This document shows positions 30,612 to 40,762 of a stretch of DNA of 64,000 bases, piece after piece. Both the position numbers and the translations under genes were made by a program. Source of the DNA: Actinomadura sp. NAK00032 (GTDB taxonomy: Bacteria; Actinomycetota; Actinomycetes; Streptosporangiales; Streptosporangiaceae); the NCBI RefSeq assembly GCF_013364275.1, contig NZ_CP054932.1, positions 992,001 through 1,056,000 on the forward strand. The letters are read 5' to 3'. The notes beneath the pieces were generated by a model. It was given only the letters and a program-made list of their open reading frames with translations, was not told the DNA's origin and made no database searches. The first letter of the stretch is position 1. Each line of letters begins with the position of its first letter.

Positions 30612-32737
30612 ACCATGCCGTCGATCCCGACCGTCGGCCGCCCGGACGTGCCCGCGACGACGATCTTGACGGTGTGCTTGCCGCTGGCGCTCCACGTGCG
30701 CGTCCACGTGATCTGCCGGTAGAGGGTGGACGACGAGCGGGTGTCCACCGTGGCGACCTTGGCGCCGTCCACGTAGACGTACACCGCGCCGAGGTTGGAC
30801 GCCCGCTTGAAGATCAGGCCCGCGGCGCGGCCGGTGAACGTCCAGCTCGCGCTGGCGCCCTTGGAACTGCTGTAGAGGCCGCGACCGCCCAGGTAGGACG
30901 TGGTGGTCGTGGTCTTCCAGGTGCCGGTGCGGCGCGCGGCGCCCTCGTTGTAGTAGCCCGTGTAGCGGCTGAGGGCGGCGGTGCCGGTGTTGCCCGCGGC
31001 GTCCCCGGCGGTCAGCGACCACGACTGCGTCGCCGCCGCCTTCGAGGTCGCGGCCCAGCTCGTCGCGGTCGTGGGGAACGTCTTCGCGGACGGCGACGTG
31101 GCCTTCAACGAGCTGAGCAGCGCGTTGTCAGTGGCCTTCCAAGACAGCGTGACGGGGACCGCGCTGCCGTTGACCGTCGACTTGCGCAGCGCCAGCGCCA
31201 TGGACGACACGACCGGCCGGGTCGTGTCGGCGACGACTGTGAAGACGGGCGAGGCAGAGGCGGTGCCGTCGGCGAAGGCGGCGTGCAATTGCACGCTGTG
31301 CGAACCCGGCTTGAGTGTGACCGTCGCAGACGACGCTCCGGCGGCGGGCTTGGCGACCGTCGCGCCGTCCACGCTGACGGTGTAGGTGGCGCCTTCAGCC
31401 GGCGTCCAGTTCAGGGTGGCCGTGCTCTTGGTGTAGTAGCGGCCCCCGGCGGCCTTGGCACCGGACACGGTGGCGGTCAGGGCCGGGACCGTGGCCTGCT
31501 TCGCGGCCGTCCGGATCGCGGGGAGCTTGGCGTAGAGCTGCTCGCCGGGGCACGCGGTCGCGAACCCGTCGCGATGGCCGGAGATCGTGTTGAACTCGAC
31601 CTTCTGCCCGAACGGGTACTTGCCGCCCGAGCCGTCCGGGGCGGCCGAGGTCAGGACCGTCTTCGCGGTGGGGTCGACACCCGTCAGCCCCAGCTTCCAC
31701 GCGGCGGTCTTGGCGACGCCGTCGAGGGTGGCCTTGGTCGGTGCCGCGCCGGGGGTGGTCGGGTCGGCGGCGGCGGTGTGGGTGCCGAGGACGGCGATCC
31801 CGGTGGTGTCGGTGTTGAACCCGTAGGTGTGGGCGCCGTGAACGGGACGCTCGACGCCGCCGGCCCGCCCCTCGTACACCGTGCCGCACTTGTCGACCAG
31901 GAAGTTGTAGCCGATGTCGTCCCAGCCCTGGCTCTTCACGTGGTACAGGAACACCGACCGGATCACCGAGGCCGACTCGGCGCAGGTGTAGTCGTTGCCC
32001 GTGTCGGTGTGGTGGACGAACACCGCCTTGACCGACGTGTCGTAGGTCGGCGGGTTCCGGACGATGGACTCGTCCGCGCCCCACCCGGCGCGCGCCACGA
32101 TCGCCGGCTTCGGCGCCGTGACGGGCGCGGCGGCGGGCGCGTTGAGGGGCGTGGTGGCCGCGACCAGCTTCATGCCGGTGCCCGCGTCCGGTCCGGCGGC
32201 GCGGGGCGTGGGCGCGCCCGGGGACTGCGCCGTCCGGGCGCCCGGGTCGATGAGGTCGACGCGCAGGCCCTCGGGGAGCGTGCGGCCCTGCCCGGCCACG
32301 CGCACCTCGACGCCGTTGGACGGCCCGACCCACAGCCCGTTCGTGCCGCCGCGCCCGTCCTGCCCGCGGTCGGGGGCGTCGGCGAGCTCCGGCTCCAGGA
32401 CGTGCCAGCCCGACCACGTGCCGGTGGCGGCGTCCCGCGTGCGGACCCGGACCGTCCCGCGCAGCTCCTCGCGCGGCCGGTCCCAGGTGACGCCGACGAG
32501 GCTGAACGGCTCCGTCGTCGCGGCGGGCAGCCCGGCGGTCTTCCCGCTGCGGGCGGTGGCGGCGCCGGCCAGTTCCCGGAGGCCGCGCGTGTGGACGCGT
32601 CCGGCGCCCGGCCCCTTGGCCGCGGCCGCCGTCGCGGCGGTCGGCTCGGGGGTCGAGTTCGCGGTGACCGTCCAGGTCACCGTGCCGGCCACCGCCACGG
32701 CGGCCGCCGACGCACCGATGATCGTCCGCTTGAGCAT
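30599..32737 (-). CDS. Secreted N-acetylmuramoyl-L-alanine amidase (PGRP/Amidase_2)
   Basis: 712 residues. Signal peptide (residues 1-27), a beta-rich N-terminal region (VGVTWDRPREELRGTVRVR), then the PGRP amidase domain from about residue 220: ARAGWGADESI, VFVHHTDTGNDYTC, GWDDIGYNFLVDKCGTVYEGRAGG, and the zinc/His end GHRDGFATACPGEQLY. Two Ig-like or beta-sandwich modules and a C-terminal carbohydrate-binding-like module (SGRPTVGIDGMVYLR) follow. It cleaves the amide between MurNAc and the stem peptide outside the cell. The 3' end overlaps the convergent FAD gene. Confidence 0.92.
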   Translation of the reverse strand: MLKRTIIGASAAAVAVAGTVTWTVTANSTPEPTAATAAAAKGPGAGRVHTRGLRELAGAATARSGKTAGLPAATTEPFSLVGVTWDRPREELRGTVRVRTRDAATGTWSGWHVLEPELADAPDRGQDGRGGTNGLWVGPSNGVEVRVAGQGRTLPEGLRVDLIDPGARTAQSPGAPTPRAAGPDAGTGMKLVAATTPLNAPAAAPVTAPKPAIVARAGWGADESIVRNPPTYDTSVKAVFVHHTDTGNDYTCAESASVIRSVFLYHVKSQGWDDIGYNFLVDKCGTVYEGRAGGVERPVHGAHTYGFNTDTTGIAVLGTHTAAADPTTPGAAPTKATLDGVAKTAAWKLGLTGVDPTAKTVLTSAAPDGSGGKYPFGQKVEFNTISGHRDGFATACPGEQLYAKLPAIRTAAKQATVPALTATVSGAKAAGGRYYTKSTATLNWTPAEGATYTVSVDGATVAKPAAGASSATVTLKPGSHSVQLHAAFADGTASASPVFTVVADTTRPVVSSMALALRKSTVNGSAVPVTLSWKATDNALLSSLKATSPSAKTFPTTATSWAATSKAAATQSWSLTAGDAAGNTGTAALSRYTGYYNEGAARRTGTWKTTTTTSYLGGRGLYSSSKGASASWTFTGRAAGLIFKRASNLGAVYVYVDGAKVATVDTRSSSTLYRQITWTRTWSASGKHTVKIVVAGTSGRPTVGIDGMVYLR

Positions 32738-32846
32738 GCTTCTCCGTTCACGGCCGAGCCAGGGCTGCTGGGGGTCGGGCCATGATCAGGAAGCGCGCGA
32801 CCGGGGTCAGTGTCACACATTCCTGAAGATTTCCTGAAAGCGGACA

Positions 32847-32886
32847 CGCCCGGGGCCCGGAATCGGCGGATTCCGGGCCCCGGGCG
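32847..32886 (-). terminator. 18-bp perfect hairpin, terminator of lcp
   Basis: Left arm 32847-32864 (starts CGCCCGGGGCCC) and right arm 32869-32886 are fully complementary over 18 bp with a 4-base loop GGCG. It lies 48 bp beyond the lcp stop. Just beside it are two direct repeats of TTCCTGAA (32819-32837) in the amidase promoter. Confidence 0.88.
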
Positions 32887-32933
32887 TCCGGTGCGGTCGT
32901 CGGCCGGGTCGGGCCGGTCGGTGGCCGGGCCGG

Positions 32934-34175
32934 TCAGTAGTTCGGGTTGTTGGTCGTGGGGATCTGGATGCTGATCGGGTAGTTGGCCCCGGACAGCACG
33001 AACAGCACGGTCTGGCGGATGATCTCGTCGAAGGCCCAGTAGACCGTGCGCAGTTCCTTGGGCGCGTCCGTGATGTCGAGGATGCCCTCGCGGACGGACA
33101 CGAACGCCGGCCAGAGGTTCTCGAAGATCGGGTCCCACAGCGGTTCCCGCGGGATCTTCAGCCAGCCGGCGATCTCGTCGCCGAGCACGTAGCGGGTCAG
33201 CGCGCCGAGGATCGGCTTCGACAGGATGCCGAGGTCGATGAAGGACGCCAGGTTGAGCAGCATGTCGGCGAGCTTGATGCCCTCCGGCGTGGGCGCGAGG
33301 ATCGGGTCGAGCACCTGCGCGGCCTGGGAGTTCGCCTCGTCCCACGACGAGGGGATGTACTCGTCCATGATGCCGAGCATGTGCGCGGTGAGCTGCCAGG
33401 AGTGCAGGAAGGCCGCGGACTCGTCGGCCGGGATCGGCACCTTCCATTTGGTCAGCTGCTTCATGACCGTGGTGGGCAGGCTGTGCCAGGTGACCATCAT
33501 GTCCGCCTGGCTGATCGGGATCTCCTCGTCGGCGACCTTGTTCCAGTACGCCGACTTCGGCAGCAGGTACCGGACGCCCGAGTGGGCCAGCCGGGTCTTC
33601 ACGCAGGTCACGATCATCTCGCCGTCGGGCTCGAAGGCCTTCTCGGTGCCGACGTCGTAGCCGAGCTTGGCGGTCTTGGTGATGCGGTCGCGCATGTCCG
33701 CGCCGCCCTTGGAGTAGTAGACCGCGCGCGCCTCCCTCGGGATCGCCGTGCTCATCATCCCGCTGGCGAAGCCGTAGGTGACGCCGAGGTACAGCCCGCG
33801 CTTCTCGTTGAACTCGAACGCCTTCGCCAGCTTGCCCCGGTCCGTCCAGGACGGGAGCCGCCGGGCGCGCTCGATGAAGTCCTTCAGGTCGGCGGGCAGG
33901 CCCTTCGGCAGCGTCTGGCCGTTCTTCGTCCAGGTCTTCAGCAGCTTGTTGACCTCGGGAACCGCGCCCGCCTCCTGCAGGGAGGCGACCAGCTCATCGC
34001 TCTCGGGGTCCCATACCCACCGCGGGTCGGCGCCCTTGCCGGCGCCCGCGACCGATCCCTTCGGCGACCACGTCCACAGTGGCGCCGCCTGCGCGGGGGA
34101 CGCCACGCTCAGCGCGCCGAGCGCGCCCAGCGTCCCGCCCGCCATCAACACATGGCGTCTGGTGGGAGTCTCCAT
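32934..34175 (-). CDS. lcp: Latex-clearing protein (rubber oxygenase), DUF2236 b-type cytochrome
   Basis: 413 residues. Tat signal RRHVLMAGG ending PAQAA. The residues known to be essential in Lcp of Streptomyces K30 are all found, at the same preprotein numbers: Glu148 (IPREAR), Arg164, Lys167 and Thr168 (RITKT), and His198 (TRLAHSGVRYLL), the axial haem ligand. Lcp cleaves cis-1,4-polyisoprene with O2 to oligo-isoprenoids bearing aldehyde and ketone ends, outside the cell. Length matches the family (about 400). A TetR gene diverges upstream, as with LcpR in other rubber degraders. Confidence 0.9.
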   Translation of the reverse strand: METPTRRHVLMAGGTLGALGALSVASPAQAAPLWTWSPKGSVAGAGKGADPRWVWDPESDELVASLQEAGAVPEVNKLLKTWTKNGQTLPKGLPADLKDFIERARRLPSWTDRGKLAKAFEFNEKRGLYLGVTYGFASGMMSTAIPREARAVYYSKGGADMRDRITKTAKLGYDVGTEKAFEPDGEMIVTCVKTRLAHSGVRYLLPKSAYWNKVADEEIPISQADMMVTWHSLPTTVMKQLTKWKVPIPADESAAFLHSWQLTAHMLGIMDEYIPSSWDEANSQAAQVLDPILAPTPEGIKLADMLLNLASFIDLGILSKPILGALTRYVLGDEIAGWLKIPREPLWDPIFENLWPAFVSVREGILDITDAPKELRTVYWAFDEIIRQTVLFVLSGANYPISIQIPTTNNPNY

Positions 34176-34264
34176 GCCTTCGCTCCTCCTCGGGGTGAGA
34201 GCGCCGCGAGGATACGCTGAAACATGGCCCGTCTCCGTGTATCATCGCGACAGCGCCAATGAGA

Positions 34265-34276
34265 ACACACGTGTGT
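34265..34276. promoter_or_regulatory. ACACACGTGTGT palindrome between lcp and its TetR gene
   Basis: A perfect 12-bp palindrome in the 172-bp divergent promoter, 89 bp from lcp and 71 bp from the TetR start. It is the best operator candidate for the adjacent TetR (LcpR-like) protein. A wider pair GATAC/GTATC flanks the lcp side (34213-34245). Confidence 0.6.
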
Positions 34277-34347
34277 CGGTCGCCACAAGACCCTCCGTGA
34301 CGGAAGGCGGGGATTGCGGCAGAATCGGATCGTCTCTGGAGGAGATC

Positions 34348-35040
34348 GTGGATTCTGAGTTGTCCTCTCTCATGACGTCCTCGGGCGAACATGAATCGCT
34401 GATCGAACGCGCCTACACCGACGCCGTCGAACAGGTCGACGAGAGGGACGCGACCCGCGCCCGGGTCCTCGACGCGGCCTACGAGCAGTTCTCCCGAATG
34501 GGCATCCAGCGCTCCACGATGGAGGACGTGGCCCGGCGGGCCGGCGTTTCCCGCATCACCGTCTACCGGCGGTTCGTGACGAAGGACGCGCTCGTCGAGC
34601 ATGTGGTGCGGCGGGAGTACCGCCGCTACTTCGACCAGTTCCTGGTCGACATCCAGCAGGCCGAGACCGCGGCCGACCGGGTCGTGCTCGGGTTCGTCAG
34701 CTCGCTGCGCGCCATCCGCCGCAACCCGCTGATCGGCGGGCTGATGGCCAGCGAGCCGGACCTCGTCGTCCCGTCCATGATCAGCGACGGCGGGCGGACG
34801 GTCGCCACCGTGCGGGAGTTCGTCGCGGGCCAGCTCCGCCGCGAGCAGCGCGCCGGCACCGTGGCCGACGGCCTGGACATCGACCACGTCGCCGAGATGA
34901 TGGTCCGGATCTCCGCGTCCTTCCTGGCCATCCCGAGCCGCCTCATCGACCTCGACGACGACGAGCAGCTCGCCGCGCTGGCCCGGCGGTTCCTCGTCCC
35001 GATGCTCGACCCGCCGCCGCGGCGGCTCGACGACCCCTAG
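34348..35040 (+). CDS. TetR-family regulator of lcp (LcpR-like)
   Basis: 230 residues. HTH from residue 35: RARVLDAAYEQFSRMGIQR, STMEDVARRAGVSRITVYRRFVTKDALVEHV. The C-terminal domain is helical (LVDIQQAETAADRVVLGFVSSLRAIRRNPLIGGL). GTG 34348 follows GGAGGAG at close spacing. Divergent to lcp, hence a probable local repressor responding to rubber-derived compounds. Its stop overlaps by 3 bp the stop of the convergent radical SAM gene. Confidence 0.86.
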   Translation: MDSELSSLMTSSGEHESLIERAYTDAVEQVDERDATRARVLDAAYEQFSRMGIQRSTMEDVARRAGVSRITVYRRFVTKDALVEHVVRREYRRYFDQFLVDIQQAETAADRVVLGFVSSLRAIRRNPLIGGLMASEPDLVVPSMISDGGRTVATVREFVAGQLRREQRAGTVADGLDIDHVAEMMVRISASFLAIPSRLIDLDDDEQLAALARRFLVPMLDPPPRRLDDP

Positions 35041-36422
35041 GCCGCCGTCCGGCGGGACGGGCGCGTCCCGAAGCCCGACAGCGTCGCCTCCAGCAGCGGC
35101 AGCGCGCGGCCCGCCCGCTTCGCCCGGATGACCAGGTCCCAGACGGGCTCGAACTTCTTCCACCCGGCCGCGTAGGCGGCGTGCCGGGCCTTGCCGCGCA
35201 GCGTCGGCTTCGTCGCGGCGCCGCGCATGATCGAGCCCCAGCGGTAGAAGTCGCGGTAGGCGCGCCAGTAGCCGTCCTCAAGCTGCCGCGCGGTCATCTT
35301 CGCGGGTTCGAAGACGACCGTCCGGGTGTCGTACCGGTCCCAGTCGGAATGGAGGAGCCGGCCGGCGGCCGCCATGCGGTCGTAAAGGCGCGTCCCCGGA
35401 TAAGGGGTCAGAATGTGGAAGGTCGCCGTCTCGATTCCCTGCCCGACCGCCCATTCCACCGTGCGGTCGAAGACGGCGGGATCGTCCTCGTCCATCCCGA
35501 ACACGAAACTGCCGTTCACCATCACGCCGCTGTCGTGCAGCCGGCGGACGACCGCGCCGTAGTCGCGGTCGATGTTCTGCCATTTGCGCTGCTCGGTCAG
35601 GTTCCCGGCGTTGACGGTCTCGAAGCCGACGAACAGGCTGCGCAGCCCCGACTCGGCCGCCTTCTCCAGCAGCCCCGGGCGCAGCACCGCCTGCACCGTC
35701 CCGGCCGCCTGCCAGAGCCGCCCCATCCCGCGCATCCCGTCGAACAGCGCGGTCGCGAACCGGGCGTTGCCGAACAGGTGGTCGTCCAGGAAGTACAGGT
35801 GCCGGCCCGGCAGCCGGTCGATCTCCGCGAGCGCCGCGTCCACGGTCTGCGTGTAGAACGACTTGCCGCCCTCGAAGAACGCCTCCTTGTAGCAGAAGTC
35901 GCACACGTGCGGGCAGCCGCGCGACACCACGATCGAGTTCGGCACCAGGTACCGCTCGCGGGCGATCAGGTCGCGGCGGACCGGCGGCAGCCCCGCGAGC
36001 GTCCGCTCGGACGAGGCGTACCGGGGCGCCGGGCGCCCGGCGCGCAAGTCGGCGAGGAACCGCGGCCAGGTGTCCTCGCCGGGGCCGAGGAAGATCGTGT
36101 CCGCGTGCCGGGCGGCCTCGTCCGGCAGCGAGGTGACGTGCAGCCCGCCGAGGCAGACGTGCGCGCCCCGCGCGCGGTAGTGGTCGGCCAGCTCGTAGGC
36201 GCGGCGCGCCGAGGTGATGTAGACCTGGATCACCACGAGCTCGGGCTCGTCCGAGAGGTCGACCTTCTGCACGTGCTCGTCGGTCACCGTCACCTCGTCG
36301 TCCGGGCCGAGGTAGCCGGCGAGCGTGGCCAGGCCGAGCGGCGGGAACAGCGAGTACTTGATCGGGCGGAAGAACGGCGAGGTCGCCTCGGTCAGGGCGG
36401 GCAGGATCATCTTGACGCGCAT
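35037..36422 (-). CDS. B12-binding radical SAM enzyme
   Basis: 461 residues. The N-terminal cobalamin-binding region (residues 1-140) has GLATLAGYLGPDDEVTVTDE and CLGGLHVTSLPDEA. The radical SAM domain carries the 4Fe-4S cysteines Cys170, Cys174 and Cys177 (SRGCPHVCDFCY). HIYFLDDHLF-like sequence (LYFLDDHLFG) and GFETVN complete the fold. The type resembles B12-dependent enzymes of hopanoid and natural-product modification (methylases, ring formation). No biosynthetic neighbours specify the substrate. ATG 36422 is followed directly by homology. Confidence 0.85.
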   Translation of the reverse strand: MRVKMILPALTEATSPFFRPIKYSLFPPLGLATLAGYLGPDDEVTVTDEHVQKVDLSDEPELVVIQVYITSARRAYELADHYRARGAHVCLGGLHVTSLPDEAARHADTIFLGPGEDTWPRFLADLRAGRPAPRYASSERTLAGLPPVRRDLIARERYLVPNSIVVSRGCPHVCDFCYKEAFFEGGKSFYTQTVDAALAEIDRLPGRHLYFLDDHLFGNARFATALFDGMRGMGRLWQAAGTVQAVLRPGLLEKAAESGLRSLFVGFETVNAGNLTEQRKWQNIDRDYGAVVRRLHDSGVMVNGSFVFGMDEDDPAVFDRTVEWAVGQGIETATFHILTPYPGTRLYDRMAAAGRLLHSDWDRYDTRTVVFEPAKMTARQLEDGYWRAYRDFYRWGSIMRGAATKPTLRGKARHAAYAAGWKKFEPVWDLVIRAKRAGRALPLLEATLSGFGTRPSRRTAA

Positions 36423-36491
36423 GCTTCATTGGACGCCGCCGGGCCGCTCCGGTGGCGGCGGTCCTGTGCCGATCGTGTGGAGATGCCGTGG

Positions 36492-36533
36492 CGGCGAACT
36501 GTCGGCGCGGAACTGTCGGCGCGGAACTGTCGG
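36492..36533. repeat. 14-bp direct repeat, three units, in the radical SAM / DUF6928 promoter
   Basis: The motif GCGGAACTGTCGGC (first copy GGCGAACTGTCGGC) occurs three times head to tail in the 181-bp gap between divergent genes. Evenly spaced direct repeats in a promoter suggest binding by a response regulator or similar. No protein-coding explanation. Confidence 0.75.
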
Positions 36534-36603
36534 CGGCCTCTTCTAGAGTCCCCAGCACACGCGGGGGCGGGCGCCTCCGCTCCGCAGGCGGGTGAGGAGT
36601 GGC

Positions 36604-37362
36604 ATGGGAGCGAAGACGTCGCTGCTGGGGTTCGCGGACGGCGACATACGGCCGCTGCTCGCGCGGGCGCGGCACTCGGACCGGGCCGCCGCCGAGGAAC
36701 TGGTCCGGCGCGTCCACCCCGGGTACGCGGTCGAGGCCTACGAGGACGGCACGCTCGACGACACCTACCCGCCCGACGACGTGACCTACGCCGCCGCGCT
36801 CCCCGGAGCCGACGTGGTCATCGACCACAGGATCGGCGGCGACTACCCGTCGGCGCTGCCCGAGCACCTGCTCAAGCTCGGCGCGGGGCGCAGGATCGTC
36901 ATGCACGCGATGCACTCGGTCGTCGACTGGCTGGCGTTCGCCATCTGGGAGGACGGGAAGCTGGTGCGCTCGCTCAGCCTCTCCCCGGACAGCGGGATCC
37001 TGGAGAACATCGGCGAACCGCTCGACTTCGAACGGCCCTACTGGGCGGGCGAGCATCCCGTCGACCCCGATCCGGTCATGTCGGACGACGAGCCGTACCC
37101 GCTGCCGTTCCACCCCCTGGAGATGGGCGAGGACGCCCTGCGCGCCCTGTTCGGCTTCATCGTCGAGGGCCGTCCGGAGCCCGGCGACGTGGAGCCGGGG
37201 GACGTCCACATGCACGGGTTCCGGGTGACCGACCCGACCGGCCGCGAGCAGGCCGAGCGGGAGGCCGCCTACGCCGAGGCGATCGCGAACATGGGGGAAC
37301 CCAGGATCTTCACGCTGGGCCCGGACGGGACGATGCGAGAGACCAGCTTCGACGACCTCTGA
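36604..37362 (+). CDS. DUF6928 family protein
   Basis: 252 residues: MGAKTSLLGFADGDIRPLL, YPPDDVTYAAALPGADVV, and the highly conserved AMHSVVDWLAFAIWEDGKLVR, SLSLSPDSGILENIGEPLDF. This matches the actinobacterial DUF6928 family, soluble proteins of unknown role. ATG 36604 is preferred over 36592 because homologues begin MGAKT and GAGGAG precedes it. Transcribed toward the kinase gene with 116 bp between. Confidence 0.8.
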   Translation: MGAKTSLLGFADGDIRPLLARARHSDRAAAEELVRRVHPGYAVEAYEDGTLDDTYPPDDVTYAAALPGADVVIDHRIGGDYPSALPEHLLKLGAGRRIVMHAMHSVVDWLAFAIWEDGKLVRSLSLSPDSGILENIGEPLDFERPYWAGEHPVDPDPVMSDDEPYPLPFHPLEMGEDALRALFGFIVEGRPEPGDVEPGDVHMHGFRVTDPTGREQAEREAAYAEAIANMGEPRIFTLGPDGTMRETSFDDL

Positions 37363-37478
37363 CCGGTCACGCCCTGCCGTCCGGCGGTCGCGGGGCGCAT
37401 GGCCGAAGCGGGCCCGTTCTGGAAGTATCGGAGTCAGTCGAACAGACAGCAACGTTCTTCTGACAAGGAGCCCGCTGG

Positions 37479-38925
<1,447 letters not shown>

Positions 38926-38942
<17 letters not shown>

Positions 38943-40206
38943 GCTTGCGCTCCAGGTGGGCCCGCTGCCGTTCGCTGGCGCACAACCCGATCGCCCGCTC
39001 CAGTTCGGTGCGGGCCTCGCCCGTCCGGCCCAGCCGGACGAGCAGTTCGCCGCGGACGGTCGGCAGCAGGTGCGAGTCGGCGAGCTTCCCGGCGGCCGCC
39101 AGGCCGTCCACGATCGGCAGCGCGGCCCCCGGCCCCTGGGCCATGGACACCGCCACCGCCCGGTTCAGCTCGACCACCGGGGACGGGGCGAGCCGCCCGA
39201 GCGCCTCGTACAGCAGGACGATCCGCTCCCAGTCCGTCGCCGCGACCGACGGGGCCGCGGCGTGGCATTCGGCGATCCCGGCCTGGAGGCCGTAGGCGCC
39301 GAGGCCGCGGCCGATCCGCCCGGCGCGGGCCAGGGCGGACCGCCCCCGGGCGATCGCGCCCCGGTCCCAGAGCGTGCGGTCCTGGTCTTCGAGCAGGACG
39401 GCCTCGCCGTCCGGGCCGGTGCGGGCCGGGAAGCGCGCCGCCGTCAGCTCCAGCAGCGCCAGCAGCCCGTGGACCTCCGGCTCGTCCGGCATCAGCCGGC
39501 CCAGCACGCGGGCGAGGCGGCGCGCCTCGCCCGCGAGGTCCGTGCGGACCACGGCGCCGCCGGAGCTGGCCGTGGACCCCTCGGTGAAGATCAGGTAGAC
39601 GACGTTCAGCACCGAGCCGAGCCGCTCCCGGCGCTGCCGGGCCGGCGGCACCTCGAACGGCACCCGGGCCGCCCCGAGCGTCTTCTTCGCCCGGGTGATC
39701 CTGGCCTGCACGGTCGCGGTCGGGACGAGGAACGCCGTGGCGATCTCGTCGCTGGTCAGACCGCCGATGACGCGCAGCGTGAGCGCCACCCGCGCCTCCC
39801 GGGACAGCACCGGGTGGCAGGAGACGAACATCAGCGCGAGGACGTCGTCGTCGATCCGGTCCGGGTCCCACAGGACGTCCCCGGCGTCCGGGTCGGCGGG
39901 CGCGCCCCCGGCGGCGGCCCCGCCCTCGCCCAGGTCGCGGGCGAGGGCGGCGTACCGCTCGTCGAGGGCGGACCGCCGGCGGAAGGCGTCGATCGCGCGG
40001 CGCCTGGCCACGGTGAGCAGCCAGCCCGCCGGCTGCCGGGGCACGCCGTCGCGGGGCCAGGTCACGAGCGCCTCGGCGAGGGCCTCCTGGGCGAGGTCCT
40101 CGGCGAGGGCGAAGTCGCCGGTGTAGCGGGCCAGCGCGCCGACGATCCGCGCGGACTCGGTCCGCCACACGGCGGCGACGGCCTCCCGGCCGGTCGGCTC
40201 GGTCAT
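38926..40206 (-). CDS. ECF sigma factor with C-terminal extension (ECF42-type, DUF6596)
   Basis: 426 residues. Sigma region 2: LARYTGDFALAEDLAQEALAEAL, GWLLTVARRRAIDAFRR; sigma4: LTLRVIGGLTSDEIATAFLVPTATVQARITRAKKTL. A 220-residue C-terminal TPR-like domain (LNVVYLIFTEGSTAS, ELNRAVAVSMAQGPGAAL, SHLLPTVRGELL) is the hallmark of ECF42 sigma factors, which have no anti-sigma and are linked to DGPF/YCII proteins. Exactly such a gene is 16 bp upstream (40223). Confidence 0.92.
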
Positions 40207-40222
40207 GATCCGTCGTCCCCGG

Positions 40223-40642
40223 TCAGAGCTGGCCGGTGGACTCGCGCCAGGCCCGCTCCTTCTTGATCCACTCGTTGTCCTGCGGGAACTCGTCGATCGT
40301 GGTGACCCGGCGGATCTCGGTCTTGAACCCGGGGCCGCCCAGCGGGGAGCGCTTCGCCCACTCGACGGCCTCCTCCTTGGAGGCGACGTTGAGGATGTAG
40401 AAGCCGCCGAACAGCTCCTTGGTCTCGCCGTACGGGCCGTCGGTGACGACCGGCGGCTCGGCCGAGTAGTCGACCACGACGCCCTCGGCGGCGTCGTCGA
40501 GCCCCTCGGCCGCGACGAGCACCCCGGCCTCGATCAGCTCCTGGTTGTAGCGGCCGACGGTCGCGATCATCTCCGTGAAGTCGATGTCGCCCATCTGCGC
40601 GAAGCCCTCGTCGGTGGCGCGCATGATCAGCATGTACTTCAT
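40223..40642 (-). CDS. DGPF/YCII-domain protein, partner of the ECF42 sigma factor
   Basis: 139 residues: MKYMLIMRATDEGFAQ, a central LDDAAEGVVVDYSAEPPVVTDGPYGETKELFGGFYILNV containing the DGPF-type motif (VTDGPYGE), and YCII-like ferredoxin fold. Proteins of this family are co-encoded with ECF42 sigma factors and probably lie in their regulons. ATG 40642 follows AGAGAGG. Enzymatic role unproven. Confidence 0.9.
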   Translation of the reverse strand: MKYMLIMRATDEGFAQMGDIDFTEMIATVGRYNQELIEAGVLVAAEGLDDAAEGVVVDYSAEPPVVTDGPYGETKELFGGFYILNVASKEEAVEWAKRSPLGGPGFKTEIRRVTTIDEFPQDNEWIKKERAWRESTGQL

Positions 40643-40762
40643 CGTTCTGCCTCTCTCTGGCTGGTCCAGGCCCCTTCGGGGGACCCTTTCACTCCTAGGT
40701 CGAGTGGAGACAGCGCGGATCAACACACGCCCCAAAGTTTTTTCCGGGTTCTTCGGACGGGC

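Noticed and set aside
36492..36533. CRISPR array
   Set aside because: The units are contiguous 14-mers without spacers and no cas genes exist in the window.
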